Below are positions 1-11,556 of a DNA stretch of 64,000 nucleotides, piece after piece. The stretch's first letter is position 1; every line of letters starts with the position of its first letter. Origin of the DNA: Sparassis latifolia (lineage: Eukaryota > Basidiomycota > Agaricomycetes > Polyporales > Sparassidaceae); the NCBI GenBank assembly GCA_018466975.1, contig CM031559.1, positions 2,914,001 through 2,978,000 on the forward strand, written 5' to 3'. The position numbers and the translations under genes are program-made. The notes beneath the pieces were generated by a model that was not told where the DNA came from, did no database searches, and worked only from the letters and a program-made list of their open reading frames with translations.

Positions 1-68
1 ACCGTCGCGCCACCTGGCCGGCCCACCGCCAAGTGACGCCGCCAAGTCTCCGTTCACTATGGTGGCAG

Positions 69-102
69 TATGGTGGCATTTAGGTGACGGTTCAATTTCT
101 GA
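69..102 (+). repeat. Left copy of a 34-bp inverted repeat bracketing a 9-kb block
   Basis: Bases 69-102 are the exact reverse complement of 9074-9107. Weaker similarity continues for about 50 bp on each side. The left copy is preceded by a short internal duplication of the ATGGTGGCA motif. The pair could be the terminal or subterminal inverted repeats of a large degenerate transposon. The true left end may lie before base 1. Confidence 0.6.
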
Positions 103-559
103 GACTGGCGCCCCGTCATTGGTTCAGTTGCCTGTCAACATGATGGGTCATCATGCTAAACCCCCAGTCACTCTGTCGGGGCGAGCAACAGGAGCTTGGT
201 ATCTCATAGAGTAGCCGCGGCTGGGCAGATAGTGTACATAGTAATGACCTTCACGGTAAACATATATGCATGCCTCAGCCTACTCCTATTACAGCTCTTC
301 TACTACTTCATGTCATCCACATAATATCTGGCAGCCAAAAAAAAAAATCTGCCACTGCATAACTCACAGCACGAGCTCCACTAAAAGGGCACATGCTGCC
401 TAGAAAGTGAGCACACAAGTGTCGGAGCGACGTGGCCTTCGTACCATAGCCAACATCCAAGATAGATGATGTAAATTCCAGCCCAAATACCAACACACCA
501 TCAGGCCATAAGCATGTGCAGGGATGGGATCAGTGTCAGAAGTGGAACCGCATCCCGTG

Positions 560-2235
560 GAACAACTTGAAAAACATCGGAACACATGCAGTGATGTTAC
601 TTGCCATGGCCTCGTGCTCTTCTCCACCCACGGTCCATACATCAGGAAAACCTAACTTTCTCTTATGGACTTATTTAGACTTTTGGGTCTGACAACCCTT
701 ATTTAAGGCCATAAGTGTTCAAATAAGTCGAATTTCAGACACGGGAATATGCCTTAGGCCCTCTTTGTCCTTATGTCCTTAAATAAGGACCATAAGTCCA
801 TTTAAGTTATTTAAGTGCCCTTTTAAGGAAAAGTGAGGTTTTCCTGATGTAGCTCTTTCTTCAGCCGCACGATATCCTGCTCCTCCAGATAAGTGCCTCC
901 CACTTTTTAAACGAATGCCGCCTGAGTCAGTGTTAAGTGTGCTCTTCAGTGCGTAGATATCAGCGATGGGGGATGTCTCGTCGACAACGTTCTCGACGGC
1001 CTGGTAGCAAGGAGCAGAACACGTGGAGAATAAGCTTATTTTGTGATATAGCATGCATGTGTCGAGGGCGTAGCACTTGCCGCATTTCCACACGTCGTCG
1101 ATAGTAGGAGGCAAGAACGACTCTGACTGAGGTAATTCTTCAAGGTCCTCAATGGTGCTGCCTTGTTTCTTGTCTGCCAAGTTTCGTCGTGAGCTGGAGC
1201 CCCGAATTCACCGCATCATGTAACCAGCCATGTCGTTCTGAGCTACGAGCAATGCCCGCACCTCATTCCATGTGGCGGGTACATGCACAACTTCCTCGCT
1301 CTGTGTGTAGTACAGCAGGCCACTCGGCACCTCGGTCCTGTAGCGCTCCGCCATCAAGAGAGTGTAAAGCATTGTCTGCATGCAGTGCTCCATCCCGGCC
1401 ACGGCACGGCCAGTCTTAATCTCCAGCGGCATCGTCCAGTTCTGCGTAGTGTGCATTGGTGCAGCTCTCGTGAATGGACTTGACTCTCCATCAATCTCGA
1501 AGATCACGGCTGGTACCGACGCATGGACCTTGCCCCTTAGGCTGCATCGTGGGGACCAGATGTCCTCTTCGACGTCATGCAGCTGAGATATAGCAAGCAG
1601 AGATGTATGTGATTGTGAGAATCACATATTCATCAAGACAGCACTAGGCTGCAGATAGTTAGGACTAAGATAATGACTAGCGGGACAGCATCTACCTTCG
1701 GCTCCTGGCTAATGTATTTCTCAGCAAACACTTTCAGCTCCTTTGCCCAGGCCTTCATCCCAACCTTCGCCTGATCGATGCTCATGTTGATTCTGATGAG
1801 CTCACTGAGTCCCCGCCCTACCACATCCGTGATCTGAGCATCCACCCACCGCTCATACCAGCGCCTCTGCTGGATACATCTGCATCACCTCGTGCAACAT
1901 ATTGCCCCACATGAGCACATGTGTCACATCCAGTGAGCGCCATGTCAGTTTCGACATGAGCACCTTCCGCCCGCACTGGGGCAGTGATGAGCATATCTGG
2001 GTGTAGGATGAATAGGTTGACTTTCGCGGAGACAGCAATTGAAAGCATGGGTCCGCTTGACGATGATGATGGAGTTGGCTCGAAGGTGTCAATGACATTG
2101 ACAATGTCACCTGCAGACGCGGGCCTTAGTGTGAGATGGGGACAGTGCTGTGAGTAGGCAGCAATACTCACCCACATGGTCATCTGCATCTGCCCAGTCA
2201 TCTCTGAGGATGAAGCACCTCCACTCCTGATGCCT
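560..2235 (-). pseudogene. dna2 (relic): Dna2-like nuclease domain relic
   Basis: Read on the minus strand, several frames together give the Dna2 nuclease region in order. At about 2235-2100 is RCFILRDDWADAD, then an apparent intron, then GDIVNVIDTFEP. Next are VLMWGNMLHEVMQ (about 1900), LKVFAEKYISQEPK (about 1700), EEDIWSPRCSLRGK, then PLEIKTGRAVAGMEH (about 1415). A cysteine cluster, CGKCYALDTCMLYHK, follows near 1060. Dna2 uses an Asp and the E-x-K of EIKTG for catalysis and four Cys for an Fe-S cluster. The E-x-K is present, but the position after LRGK that should hold the Asp reads His (GKVHASV). Frameshifts occur near 1980, 1195 and 890. A 210-bp MITE sits inside the KKEL/WT stretch at 640-849. 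No helicase motifs follow. This is a dead gene fragment, probably carried by a mobile element. Confidence 0.8.
640..849. mobile_element. 210-bp MITE, copy 1 (TA target duplication)
   Basis: The ends are inverted: CATCAGGAAAACCTAACTTT at the left and its near reverse complement (…GTGAGGTTTTCCTGATG) at the right. TA flanks both sides (638-639 and 850-851). The Dna2 relic reads through if the element and one TA are removed, which confirms the insertion and the 2-bp duplication. The interior is AT-rich, with repeated AAGTCCATTTAAG-type motifs. A second copy lies at 49572-49786. The TA duplication suggests Tc1/mariner (Stowaway-like) mobilisation; that is inference. Confidence 0.85.
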
Positions 2236-2368
2236 GCAGTCAGTGGGTACTTCCATATCATCCGGAAGTCAGGGGCCCAGATGACCATCATTGCCTGCCA
2301 CCACGACAGGCCCACACCGAGGATGCTCAGTCAACCTAAATCAACTTGCAATTGGTCAGATGGTGGTG

Positions 2369-2448
2369 GGTGCTCCAAGATGGCGGCAGGTGTACCAAGA
2401 CAGTGGCAGGTACACCAAGACAGCGGCGGGTGCACCAGTATGGCAGGG
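2369..2448. repeat. 20-bp minisatellite, about four units
   Basis: Four consecutive units resemble GGTGTACCAAGACAGTGGCA, starting at 2369, 2389, 2409 and 2429. The last unit merges into the 174-bp tandem repeat that follows. Confidence 0.8.
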
Positions 2449-2772
2449 GAAGCTTGAGAGTCAGAAAATAGTAACACACCAGTCATGGTTATAATGATTT
2501 TGGCTATTTCTACAGGTCATACAAAGTCATCTAGCCCACTCCTATGAATGTGAAGTATTGCAAACAATACAGCTGGTATTGGGTGCAAAAGCATGGGTGG
2601 CGGGTGCACCAGTATGGCAGGGGCAGCTTGAGAGTCTGAAAATAGCAATGCACCATTCATGGTCATAATGATTTTGGCTAGTCCTAGAGATCGTACAAAG
2701 TCATCTAGCCCACTCCTATGAATGCGAAGTATTGGAAAGAATACGGCTAGTATTGGGTGCAAAAGCAACGCT
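2425..2772. repeat. 174-bp tandem duplication
   Basis: Bases 2425-2598 are repeated with modest divergence at 2599-2772. For example, the motif TATTGGGTGCAAAAGCA recurs exactly 174 bases later. No coding content was recognised. Confidence 0.85.
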
Positions 2773-3463
2773 CATTTACGCGGTCAATCACAGAGGTTTT
2801 CGGAGTTCCAATCAGCTTGTAAGCTGAGTGCAGTGATTCTGAATGCAGATGAAGATCGTCTTCTGGAAGGTAGGGCATAATTTTGTAAGGTATAAGGACA
2901 GTGTAAAACTCTAAGATTGCACATATTCGCTAATGAGGATATGTTGGATGAGCAGGCAGTAACATGCTCTTAACTGACTGTCAAGTCATTACCTGCAAGT
3001 AAGTTCCCTGAACTCTTGACTCTCCTGATGGCTTATATTGGTACATTTACACAGCTTACATGAACAACTTTGCTGAGGGGAATCTCGCGCACATCTTCGA
3101 ACGATTTGAGGATGAACATGAATGCAACAGGTACTGTTTGTATTTCGGGCTCTCTGCTTTTAGTCCCATAAAAGAGGATGTAGAATCAAGGTTGGACAGC
3201 ACATCTTCCAGTGATTTATTACAGCCTCATGACCCAGTAACTGGGGGGAACAGGAGATGGAGATGGAGATGAGGGTGACAGAAGCGCCGTGAGGACTTTG
3301 GTTCCGGCTCTCAGATTCATCACCGAGTGTAGTATTTTCTTGGTCTGGTATACAAGTGTCGAGTCACAGTATGGTTTGAATCAACATAGTCAAGGGATCC
3401 AAGTGCCCGACAAGTTTCGCGCATTTGAGGCTCGAAGGAATATATGAACGCTGAGTGCTGAGC
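2773..3463. other. No gene recognised
   Basis: Non-coding DNA between the tandem repeat and the gene-capturing transposon. Only short open frames occur and none has recognisable motifs. The last bases (3457-3463, GCTGAGC) are the left target duplication of the next element. Confidence 0.5.
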
Positions 3464-3989
3464 CCCAGTGAAAAATGCATATTCTAAGAATGAACCAAGA
3501 TGCACCAGATAGTGGCTTGACTTGGACTGTTGCAGGAGGTCGAACCAAATCCCACCTAGTCAAACAAGTGCGAGAGATCCTGTGATTTGACGCGTCGATC
3601 CTGTACCATGTCCCATCTGAATTGCACTTTGCTCGACGTAAGGCGGCCATCTGTCGAATTTTGCCTGCACACATGTCTTGATTAGCTATATATACTATTT
3701 GTTGTACTTGCGCCCAGTGTACTTGCACTTATGTATATCATCTCTTTGCGCCGAGCTCATCATGTAACGGAGACTGTGACATGGACGCGTCACCGTACAT
3801 CTGCACTCTTGTCCTCCTGCATCCAGTTGCTCTGACCTCCAGAGCACGATGCTTATTATATCAGCCGATTACTCTCACTCAAGCTCATCCAACAGCTCCA
3901 TGAGAGCACCCACCCCTCGCTTACTAAAGACACCGCTGCGAGCGAAGACGATGCAGTGGCAAGCTCAAGCTCCAAGAAGCCCATCATCA

Positions 3990-4660
3990 AGGCACCACTG
4001 AAAGCGCGTACACTGCGTGAGATCAAGCTCGAGATGCCGATTTAATATGTGGCCGGGGACACCGTCGAGAAGTGGCTCAACAGCCTTATCTGCCTCCATG
4101 TGATGGTCATGCCACGCTCGAGTGCGCACAGCTGCCCGCACCCCACACAGTACGAACTGTTCTACATCTCATTCCCTGTCTAATCTCGCAGCAGTTCCAG
4201 GAGAACAAGTTTGCTTTTTGGCGCATGTGTGGTGCGCATTACGACACATCCGGACTATGTGAATGTGCATTCGTCTTCCTGATGGTAATCCTCTGATGTG
4301 TCCGCTGACTGTGGAGGTGACAGATGGGGTATGGCACGCGTGCGCTGCAGGCTTTGAATTCCTTCTACAGTGGAGAATACTTCAACCTGGACGAGGTGTC
4401 AAGTCTGGAGCATGCTTATCCTGATCCTGCTGCTATTGACGAGGTATGTGGCCGTGCATTGTATCAGCAAGGACACATCGTGACAGTCTCATATCGCCGC
4501 AGTCGACATCGCTGCTGACAGATAAGCCGACAATTTGCGCAGCCACGGCGATGTCACCACTGCTGCAGGGGCTCACAGAGTGCAAGCCGGAGATGCTCAA
4601 TCACCTCGGTGTTTCGTATGGACTGACATCACAGCTTCTGAGGTATGGCATCACTGGCAT
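3990..4660 (+). pseudogene. kre33 (fragment): Captured Kre33/NAT10 fragments
   Basis: Plus-strand pieces match the RNA cytidine acetyltransferase Kre33/NAT10 in the correct order. They are REIKLEMPI-stop-YVAGDTVEKWLN near 4020-4090, QQFQENKFA near 4190, VVRITTHPDYVN near 4230-4265, MGYGTRALQALNSFYSGEYF at 4324-4383, and PLLQGLTECKPEMLNHLGVS at about 4556-4615, running on into YGLTSQLLR. Kre33 acetylates rRNA and tRNA cytidines; the GYG motif belongs to its acetyl-CoA-binding GNAT domain. An in-frame TAA, missing exons and frame changes show the copy is dead. Apparent introns remain between pieces, so genomic DNA was captured, not cDNA. Confidence 0.8.
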
Positions 4661-4844
4661 GTTCGCAGCATGTCCTAGGTACTGTTATCTCATTCTTTAT
4701 CTATGTTATGACACATATTCAATAACTCTACTTATATTACAGGTGTTGGGCAGCATCCAGGTGTGAAAATGAGGATGACAGCGAATGCAAGGAGGCCTGC
4801 GGCTTTGTGTGGGAGTGTGGATGTGTGTGGTTGCATGCCAGTGC

Positions 4845-5065
4845 ATGGGTGCGGGTATGTGCGTGGGCAGGGGGGTGGGTGCACACGGGCAGGGGTGTAT
4901 AGGTGTGAGAGTGGGGGTACGGGCAGGGGCACAGGTGGGGGTGGGGGCAGGAGCAGGAGCAGGGGCGGGGGCAGGAGCGGGGGTGGGGGCAGGAGCGGGA
5001 GCGGGAGCAGGGGCGGGGGCAGGAGTGGAAGCGGGGGGCATGAGTGGAGCAGGTCGAAGTAGATC
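4845..5065. repeat. G-rich low-complexity repeat inside the transposon
   Basis: Imperfect repeats of GGGGCAGGAGCGG type. The counterpart in the second transposon copy lies at about 40620-40840. It yields long Pro/Ala- or Gly/Arg-rich open frames on both strands. These are best read as artefacts of the repeat, not proteins. Confidence 0.8.
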
Positions 5066-5359
5066 GTGCGATGTCGCAGGAGCTTGCACGATGGTGAGGG
5101 TACTCACATGACATCGAGCGTAGTCACACTGTATTAAATCACAACAATACAATTATTATACAGCGGCTTAAAATTCGACTAGATGTGAAATGCCTCGATT
5201 CTCCCGCTTGGCACTGTGCTAGCCTGTGACCACATTTGATTGGGCTCGCTCAAGATCGCATATAGTCCAAATTCTCGTGGCTGGTCGCAGTTGGTCACAG
5301 CCACGACCTCGTGCAACTTGCTGCGATCTCGCAAGATGCATTTTCCACTGGGGCTGAGC

Positions 5360-8121
5360 GATCAAGATGAAGCTTGTTGATCGACGAACGAATTTTTCAA
5401 ACATTTGGATGGCTACAACCTTCCCCGGTATTCTTCCCTGTGTCGGATCCACTGGTGCTAGAAACTGTTCACCATCAGTCTCTTCCCCACCTCGTCCTCA
5501 CATAGGTGTCATGTTTCAAGCTTAGGCTGGTGCTCACGACCTGCGGAAGACATCCAGTTCCATGAGCCGTTCTCTACAACTGCAGCTGGTGCAATGTCAT
5601 TGCACCAAAAGCACGAAGCAAACTCATACATTGACACCCATGTCAACTTCCCATTCTCCCTATTTACTGCAAATTGTCTTCGAAATTACAGCTAAATTTG
5701 CCGTCTCATTGCATGCCAACACCACTTCATAATGCATGGTCTCCCATCTGTTACAACGCTCCTCACTTGTGGCGCGTCTTTTCTTTTTCTTTTCCTTGTT
5801 CCCTTTACGTTACCAGACCACGTGATCCAACACGTGACTCATCGGAGCGCAACCTCCGATTCTTTATCCAGATGTTCAGAACCCCTAGTCTAGGGTTACA
5901 CCGGATCCAACTCCGGACCTTCTTCTTATCGCACATGCAAGACGTGCATGTATGCCTCATCTTTACCTCGTTCTGATACACGACTCGTTATCCCCATTAG
6001 TACTAATTATCTCTCACGACCTTACTCAGCTTTCCCATACATATTACTTCCTCGCTGTTACCCTGCTTAGACATCGTTTCACCTTATCTAGCCAATGAAC
6101 GATCCTGCATTACTGCGTAGTACTGCGGATACCTTTTGTATAAGTAGATGACCTTGTCAAGCTGGATCCCCATCTCGACCTGGTTACCATTAAACCAGCT
6201 TTTCACTTGCCTTTGACCGAGATCGACCGTCAGTAGCAGACAGCTACTACGAGTCATAAGAACGAACTCTGATCGACCTTCAGTGCAAGGACATCGCCAG
6301 AAGTGTCACTTGAACGGACTTGTGTCTTAGACTAAGACCTTGTCTCGTGACGACTCGACTAGATGCTCGTGTTTCGCTGCCGCGTAACACCATCCTCGCT
6401 GGTCTTTTCTCTGTTAACACCATTGTCCTCAAATATTCCAAATGTGTCATCTGGTCCTCCAAAGTTTTGTGGGTGTCATCAAGGAATGTCTCCATGCTTG
6501 TGGACACAACTCAGACCTTGTACCAGTTGGTCCATGTTTTGCTTTTCCACTTCAGCATGTAACTGATGGCAAATAAGTGCACGAAGGAGTTGCGCCAAGA
6601 ATCCATGCTCTCGAATGCGAACAATGGGTTCGTGCCCGCTGTCGATGTCGGCGCAATGATCAATGCGGGCCAGCTCACATATCTTGATCTCATCGTAGCT
6701 GCAGCGAGGGATGGCCGTGTGCATCGAGGTCGGAGGGATGGCGATCGAGCACGTGTACAAGAAGGACAGCTTGTACTTTCCCGAACATTGTCGGCGATGT
6801 CAATCTGCAGTTGCAGATTCCCTAGGACAAAAGTAAGTATCACAACACCTCTGGTCAGGGCTCCATGGGCTGCCAAGTGAGACTGTAACCCGAAGGTGAT
6901 CATCAGGGATCGGTTCGGGTGGCTGGTGCAGACATCCCTCCTGAAGACGCTAGACTACCCCATGCAGTCGAATGTGCCTGAGCATGCTCATAGATTGTCT
7001 TGTCACTGACTCCTTGGTGTTCTTCCTCAGGAGTCATCAGACGGGTTTGAACACGTGAGTTGTATTCTTATACAACCGCGAGACATCGCCCGAATCATTT
7101 AGTGGTGCGAAGGTGCGTGCATATCATATTACTGCTCTGCCGTGTAGCTGTGACGATATGCTACTTGCAGAACGAATAGTGTAAGTTCCACTGAGGATGC
7201 TTCTCGGTGGACATTAACCAAGTGGAATCTCCCAGTTCTTGAATGAGCTCACGGTGATGAAGCACTGATGGCCATGTAGCATTGTTTCTGTTTTGGTCAT
7301 CATCCTTGTACGCATCCCGATCTGCTGGTTGCGTGGCATCACTGAAGTTATAACCCCGGTCCAGGCAGTTCATAGCACTGCACAATCTGGTCTACTTTGG
7401 GTGTACATAGCACATGCACAGCTGCTTCCTTCTATCTGGTCTACTTTGGGTGTACATCAGGCAGTTCATAGCACTGCCCTCCCAACATAGGTCATTTCCG
7501 AATTCTTCGGTCCCACCCTGCTCACATGCTGAATTTCCTGACGCTCTGGTTTCCCCGCATTCCAGTCTGAACTACAGGAAGGTGATCCGCCGCACGGCGT
7601 CGTCATCGACGAGACAGATATATCGGGCTGGCGTGCATCGGGCAACGGTGTGACTCACGAATGCTCATTACTGACATTCGACTTTGGGGGCTGGAGCACG
7701 AAGAGGACAGGTGCCTCGGTGGGTGGCCCTTGTGCCGTGTTTCTGCTGGTGACGTTTACAGTGACGGTCTCCATGCAGACGCAACTATCTTTGGGCAGTG
7801 TGCGTGTTGTCACTATGATGATGATGGATCGGACACTTGATCTTTGTTTTGGTGAGGATAGGGATGCAGTCTCCGCTGTAGAGGTCGGGTTTGTATGCGT
7901 CGTAAATTCTATTTGGTATGACAAAAAAGTATGACATGCACAAAATAAAGAACTCATCCAATATTCGGCCGTTCACCCTTGTTCAAGCTCGAAAAGACTA
8001 TAAAGACACTATAGAGCATACCTACGATGTTGCTGAAAGGAGAGACCAAAGTAGAGGGAGATTATAAGCAGGTGCCAAGTAGAGGGATGCGCCAACTGAA
8101 ACGTCAGGCATAATATTCAGT
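5360..8121. other. No gene recognised (2.8 kb)
   Basis: Open frames here stay under about 130 codons and match no family I recognise. The sequence at 6566-7060 looks weakly coding on the plus strand (AVDVGAMINAGQLTYLDLIV at 6639-6698, then FGWLVQTSLLKTLDYPM near 6915), but it is interrupted and unidentified. It could be another decayed, captured gene. Confidence 0.4.
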
Positions 8122-8129
8122 GATCAATG

Positions 8130-8975
8130 GGCACTCTAACTATAGGTGTAGTGCACATGGCAATGTAATTAAATTAATTAAATTAATTCGAGAGGAAGAA
8201 GAGAATACAGAACAAGCAAAGGCCTGTCTTCCTCATTTCAAGTGACATCCTGCACAAGATTTAACCAGGCTCTCTGCTTGTCTGAAAAGACCTTAAATTA
8301 AGGCTGGGCACTCAATGTAATCAAATCTTTCTGCCGGAGGTCCTAGTCTGATCATTGCTGTCATTTGTTATATTTGTAGTATGAGCATAACCAATGCTCT
8401 GCAGGCTCTCTGAAGTTGGGAGCTTCACTAAGTGCTAGAGTGCTACCTTTTGCCACAGCGAGATCTGTATGTTGAAGAATGCATGCCTATTGGATTCAGT
8501 GAATCAATAGTGAACTTGTGGGCAGTCTGAATGTTACTCAGAAATTTCAGCGCTGCGCGGCCACAAAAATATATGTACTAACCTGTCAGGTACATTGATA
8601 ATACAAAAATATTTACATAGCACTGCCCATGCAATAGAGCATGCTGGCACAATATACAAGCTGGTAAATATAGGCATATAGGACTAAAACACCTTTTGTG
8701 CTGGAGAAAGTTAACAAATTTCTCAAATGCAGTGAGATCACAGTAAACATATTCAGACGGCATGTACAGTGTTTAAACATGAACAGAAAAATGCCAACTA
8801 TCAAGAGAGTGCAGCATTTTGAATATCATATTTGTACCCTGGCTGAAGCAATGTGCGGCACAAGGATTAGTCAGCAAGTTCTGCACCAAAACAAGTAAGT
8901 CTCCTGGCCCAAATGCAGTAAGTCAATTCAAACTCAGTTAGGACCCAATAGCACTACACCTATAGTTAGAGTGCC
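8130..8975. mobile_element. 846-bp hAT-type non-autonomous element
   Basis: The terminal inverted repeats read GGCACTCTAACTATAGGTGT… at the left and the exact reverse complement at the right, about 25 bp in all. They are flanked by the perfect 8-bp direct repeat GATCAATG (8122-8129 and 8976-8983). The 8-bp duplication is typical of hAT-superfamily transposition. The interior is AT-rich, includes a run of AATT repeats near 8168, and has no transposase frame. Confidence 0.88.
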
Positions 8976-8983
8976 GATCAATG

Positions 8984-10168
8984 TGTGTATACTGGAGGGG
9001 GAAGTGGCGAGGGTCTTTGCCACGCTGATCGAGCGAGGTGACAGCCAACCGAACCGATGAGCTGATGGCAATGTCAGAAATTGAACCGTCACCTAAATGC
9101 CACCATAGTTCACAGCATCACCTGCCGTTACTTGTCGCTCATGCACCGGAGACGGCGAGCTATATCTGGACATCTAATATTGTGCAAATATCCCATCTAA
9201 CATTGTACATATGTGATAGAATGTCAGACAGTTGTACATTTTTGTAAACAGGCTTATTCTCGCGACCTGATTGGCTGAGAAAGGATGTAAGGCAAAATTT
9301 TCGCAGGCAACAAGAGCCGGTCATACATGTACAATGTAAGGCAGAATTTTCCCACAATGTCCACAGGTGCGATATTGCCCGCTGTCTCCGGTGATGGTGG
9401 GATTCGATGCAGTCTCCCAGATAATGCTCCCCTCAAACTCCGGAGCCAGCCTTTCTACCACGCGTCGCAGTCTAGCTATAGAGGCTCCCTCAGGGAAAAT
9501 AATGTAAGGTGAACAAGTTCCTGAAGCGCACGCTAAACTTGAAGGGCAGCGCTGCGCAGGCCGGGTGATCGTTGTATCTTGAAAATTAGAATGTAGTCTG
9601 ACTCGTGCGTCCGGAAGCCATGTTGTTGTCATGAAACGAAATGGACCGGCGGCCGTCTTCGTCCACGGTCGAAGAGATAAGTAAGATACGATATAGCCGT
9701 CGTCACTCTGCGGCCCTACGTCCCTGAATCGGACTGAATGCGACCAGCATGGATCATTTTTACGTGGATCTCAGACGAACTTATACGCGTCGAACCGCTC
9801 ATCATGGTATGTCAAATATGTCAGGTCTGACACCTCACGGAATCGCTCTGAGTCGAGCGCTACCCTTGCCGTGCCAAAGCAACCGCTTCAATACAATTGA
9901 ACGTGGTAAGTTAGCCATGCCGTGTAGGCTTCCAATATGTCCTTGCTCTGCACACCCCAGATCCTATGCCAGTCACCGAGACTCGCTACCATCACAGCGC
10001 TAGCGTCGTCGACCATCGACGACTGTGAACGAAGACGAGTTTTGTATGTCATTCACTTGGCCGACGGCAGTGAATTGTTGAATTAAAAGAGACCATCAAT
10101 TTCATTCAGCAATCGGACATAGCACATCACAACAGAACAGAAGAACCAGCAGAAACGCGATCGCGACG
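8984..10168. other. No gene recognised
   Basis: Contains the right copy of the 34-bp inverted repeat at 9074-9107. The motif GTAAGGCAAAATTTT/GTAAGGCAGAATTTT occurs twice near 9290 and 9340. A 100-codon minus-strand frame at 9321-9632 has no recognisable domain. Confidence 0.4.
9074..9107 (-). repeat. Right copy of the 34-bp inverted repeat
   Basis: Exact reverse complement of 69-102. It lies about 100 bp outside the right target duplication of the 846-bp element at 8130-8975. No target-site duplication could be assigned to the pair. Confidence 0.6.
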
Positions 10169-11556
10169 TCAACAGGACGAGGCATCTATTTGGTGAGCAC
10201 CGAGCAACCGAAGGACTGAGGATGGCAATTTCAAGCGCGGGCCCTCAAACAATTCCCTCCGATGCTCAGGCGTCACGATATCCGACACATGGTCAAACCA
10301 ATGCGGCCGCAGCTCAAATCCGCGCACAAACATCCGGCTCCAGGGTAGGCCGCTGTGGACCCTGTCGTCGAGCCATGCTTTGATCACGTACATGTCGGCC
10401 CCCATGTCCCGCAGGGCAATCATCAGCCTGTAGGAAATATTTCCGCCCGCCACACAACGCCACCTGCAGAGCAAAGATGAGGCTACTTACGGAATGACCC
10501 CGTCGTCGATCATGGACTCGGTATATTCGAAGGCGAACGTCAGGTCGAGGAACACCACAGGGTAGCTGGACCCAAGTCGGATGATTATGTTGCGCAGACT
10601 CAGGTCGAAATGCAATATACCACACTGGATCATCTTGCAGAAGCCAGACAAAATAACGTCCGCCTGGTGTATATAAATATAAGTAAGAGAGCATACCGGT
10701 AACTCATGATGAGGACATACCAGTAGCCAAAGCTGAGCCTCAGAAGGATCGTGAAGGGAGGCATTCTTCCCGAGTTGTCCTTCCACGCATTCCATTACAT
10801 GTGCAAAAGCAAGCTCACCATGTGAGAACCGGAACTGTGACAACACAAATCAGACGATGAGGAGGATGCCGAAGCGTAGGAACCGGACGTCCACGAACCT
10901 TGAACATACCATACGACCAGGGAACCTCTCGGCCTATCGAATGCACACATTAGCCATTGTCAGAGGTGACGCAAGGGGTTCAACGTACCTTGAAGAGATC
11001 GCGTGGTGGAGTACGCCCACGCCTCCCGCCGCGCCTGCTGGGCACCAGTCAGCCATCCTCCTTGTGCGATGCCTGTCTCAGGCTCGAACAAGGAAGGACC
11101 TTCAAACAGACTCTCCTGGAAAATCTTTACAACTACAGGAGCCGGTGCAAGATCTTGCGTCGACTCTGTTCTAATCAGTGATCGCACGGTCATGGTGCCA
11201 TGCCAGACTTGTCCCCATTTCTGAGGACCAGTCTGGAGGGGAATATCCATAGCGAGGATCACCTCCTGGTCTTGCTGTGTAAACGAAGCGTGCTGCACAA
11301 TCTCGGAAACAGGGCGATATTCAGATGGAAGTAGGTCTGTTCGCAAACAGAGGAGATCAAGGGAACACCAACGCTGTACTATATCCGCTGTCCAGGGAGC
11401 ATCGGATGGATGCCAGGCGCTCGCGTGCTGCTTGAGTCCATCGCAAGATGCAAGGTATTCAGAAGTAGTCGCAGGGTATGGGGCGCGGAAAAAATCATCG
11501 TCTGGCAAGCTTAAATAAGGTAGGTCACGGAATGTTAATCGAGAATGCGAAGGCAT
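10169..11556 (-). CDS. Kinase-like protein A (type 1), five exons, 382 aa
   Basis: Exons on the minus strand: 11556-10989, 10933-10899, 10834-10721, 10663-10491, 10427-10169. All introns are GT..AG and 36-70 bp; the joined frame is 383 codons with stop. Residues 20-100 form a conserved N-terminal block (DDDFFRAPYP). PQKWGQVWHG (111-120) replaces the usual glycine loop. VVVKIF supplies the beta-3 Lys (K144). LQGREVPWSYG and HVMECVEG resemble the alpha-C and hinge regions. HFDLSLRN (257-264) is the catalytic loop and LDL (D279) stands where DFG is expected. So Lys, Asp, Asn and metal-binding Asp are kept, but the DFG glycine is lost. The C-terminal tail has a conserved WLDDRVHSGLPWSRMF motif. 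The gene is divergent from gene B with a 684-bp spacer. Substrate unknown. The protein-kinase fold is a strong inference; activity is uncertain. Confidence 0.85.

Larger units (their letters stand above)
3464..5352. mobile_element. Gene-capturing TIR transposon, copy 1 (7-bp target duplication)
   Basis: The element begins CCCAGTGAAAAATGCATATT and ends with the near reverse complement of that (…GATGCATTTTCCACTGGG). It is flanked by the 7-bp direct repeat GCTGAGC (3457-3463 and 5353-5359). A second member with the same ends lies at 38642-41142, with a different 7-bp duplication (CTTCAAG). It encodes no transposase that I can see. It carries pieces of the Kre33/NAT10 gene and a G-rich repeat. 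The layout is that of a non-autonomous Pack-type element. The superfamily is unassigned: a 7-bp duplication would fit a hAT- or P-like enzyme, but the ends alone do not decide. Confidence 0.85.

Noticed and set aside
4706..5152. Pro/Ala- and Gly/Arg-rich open frames on both strands (also at 40408-40913)
   Set aside because: They arise from the G-rich simple repeat inside the transposons; no start context, splice logic or conserved non-repeat residues.
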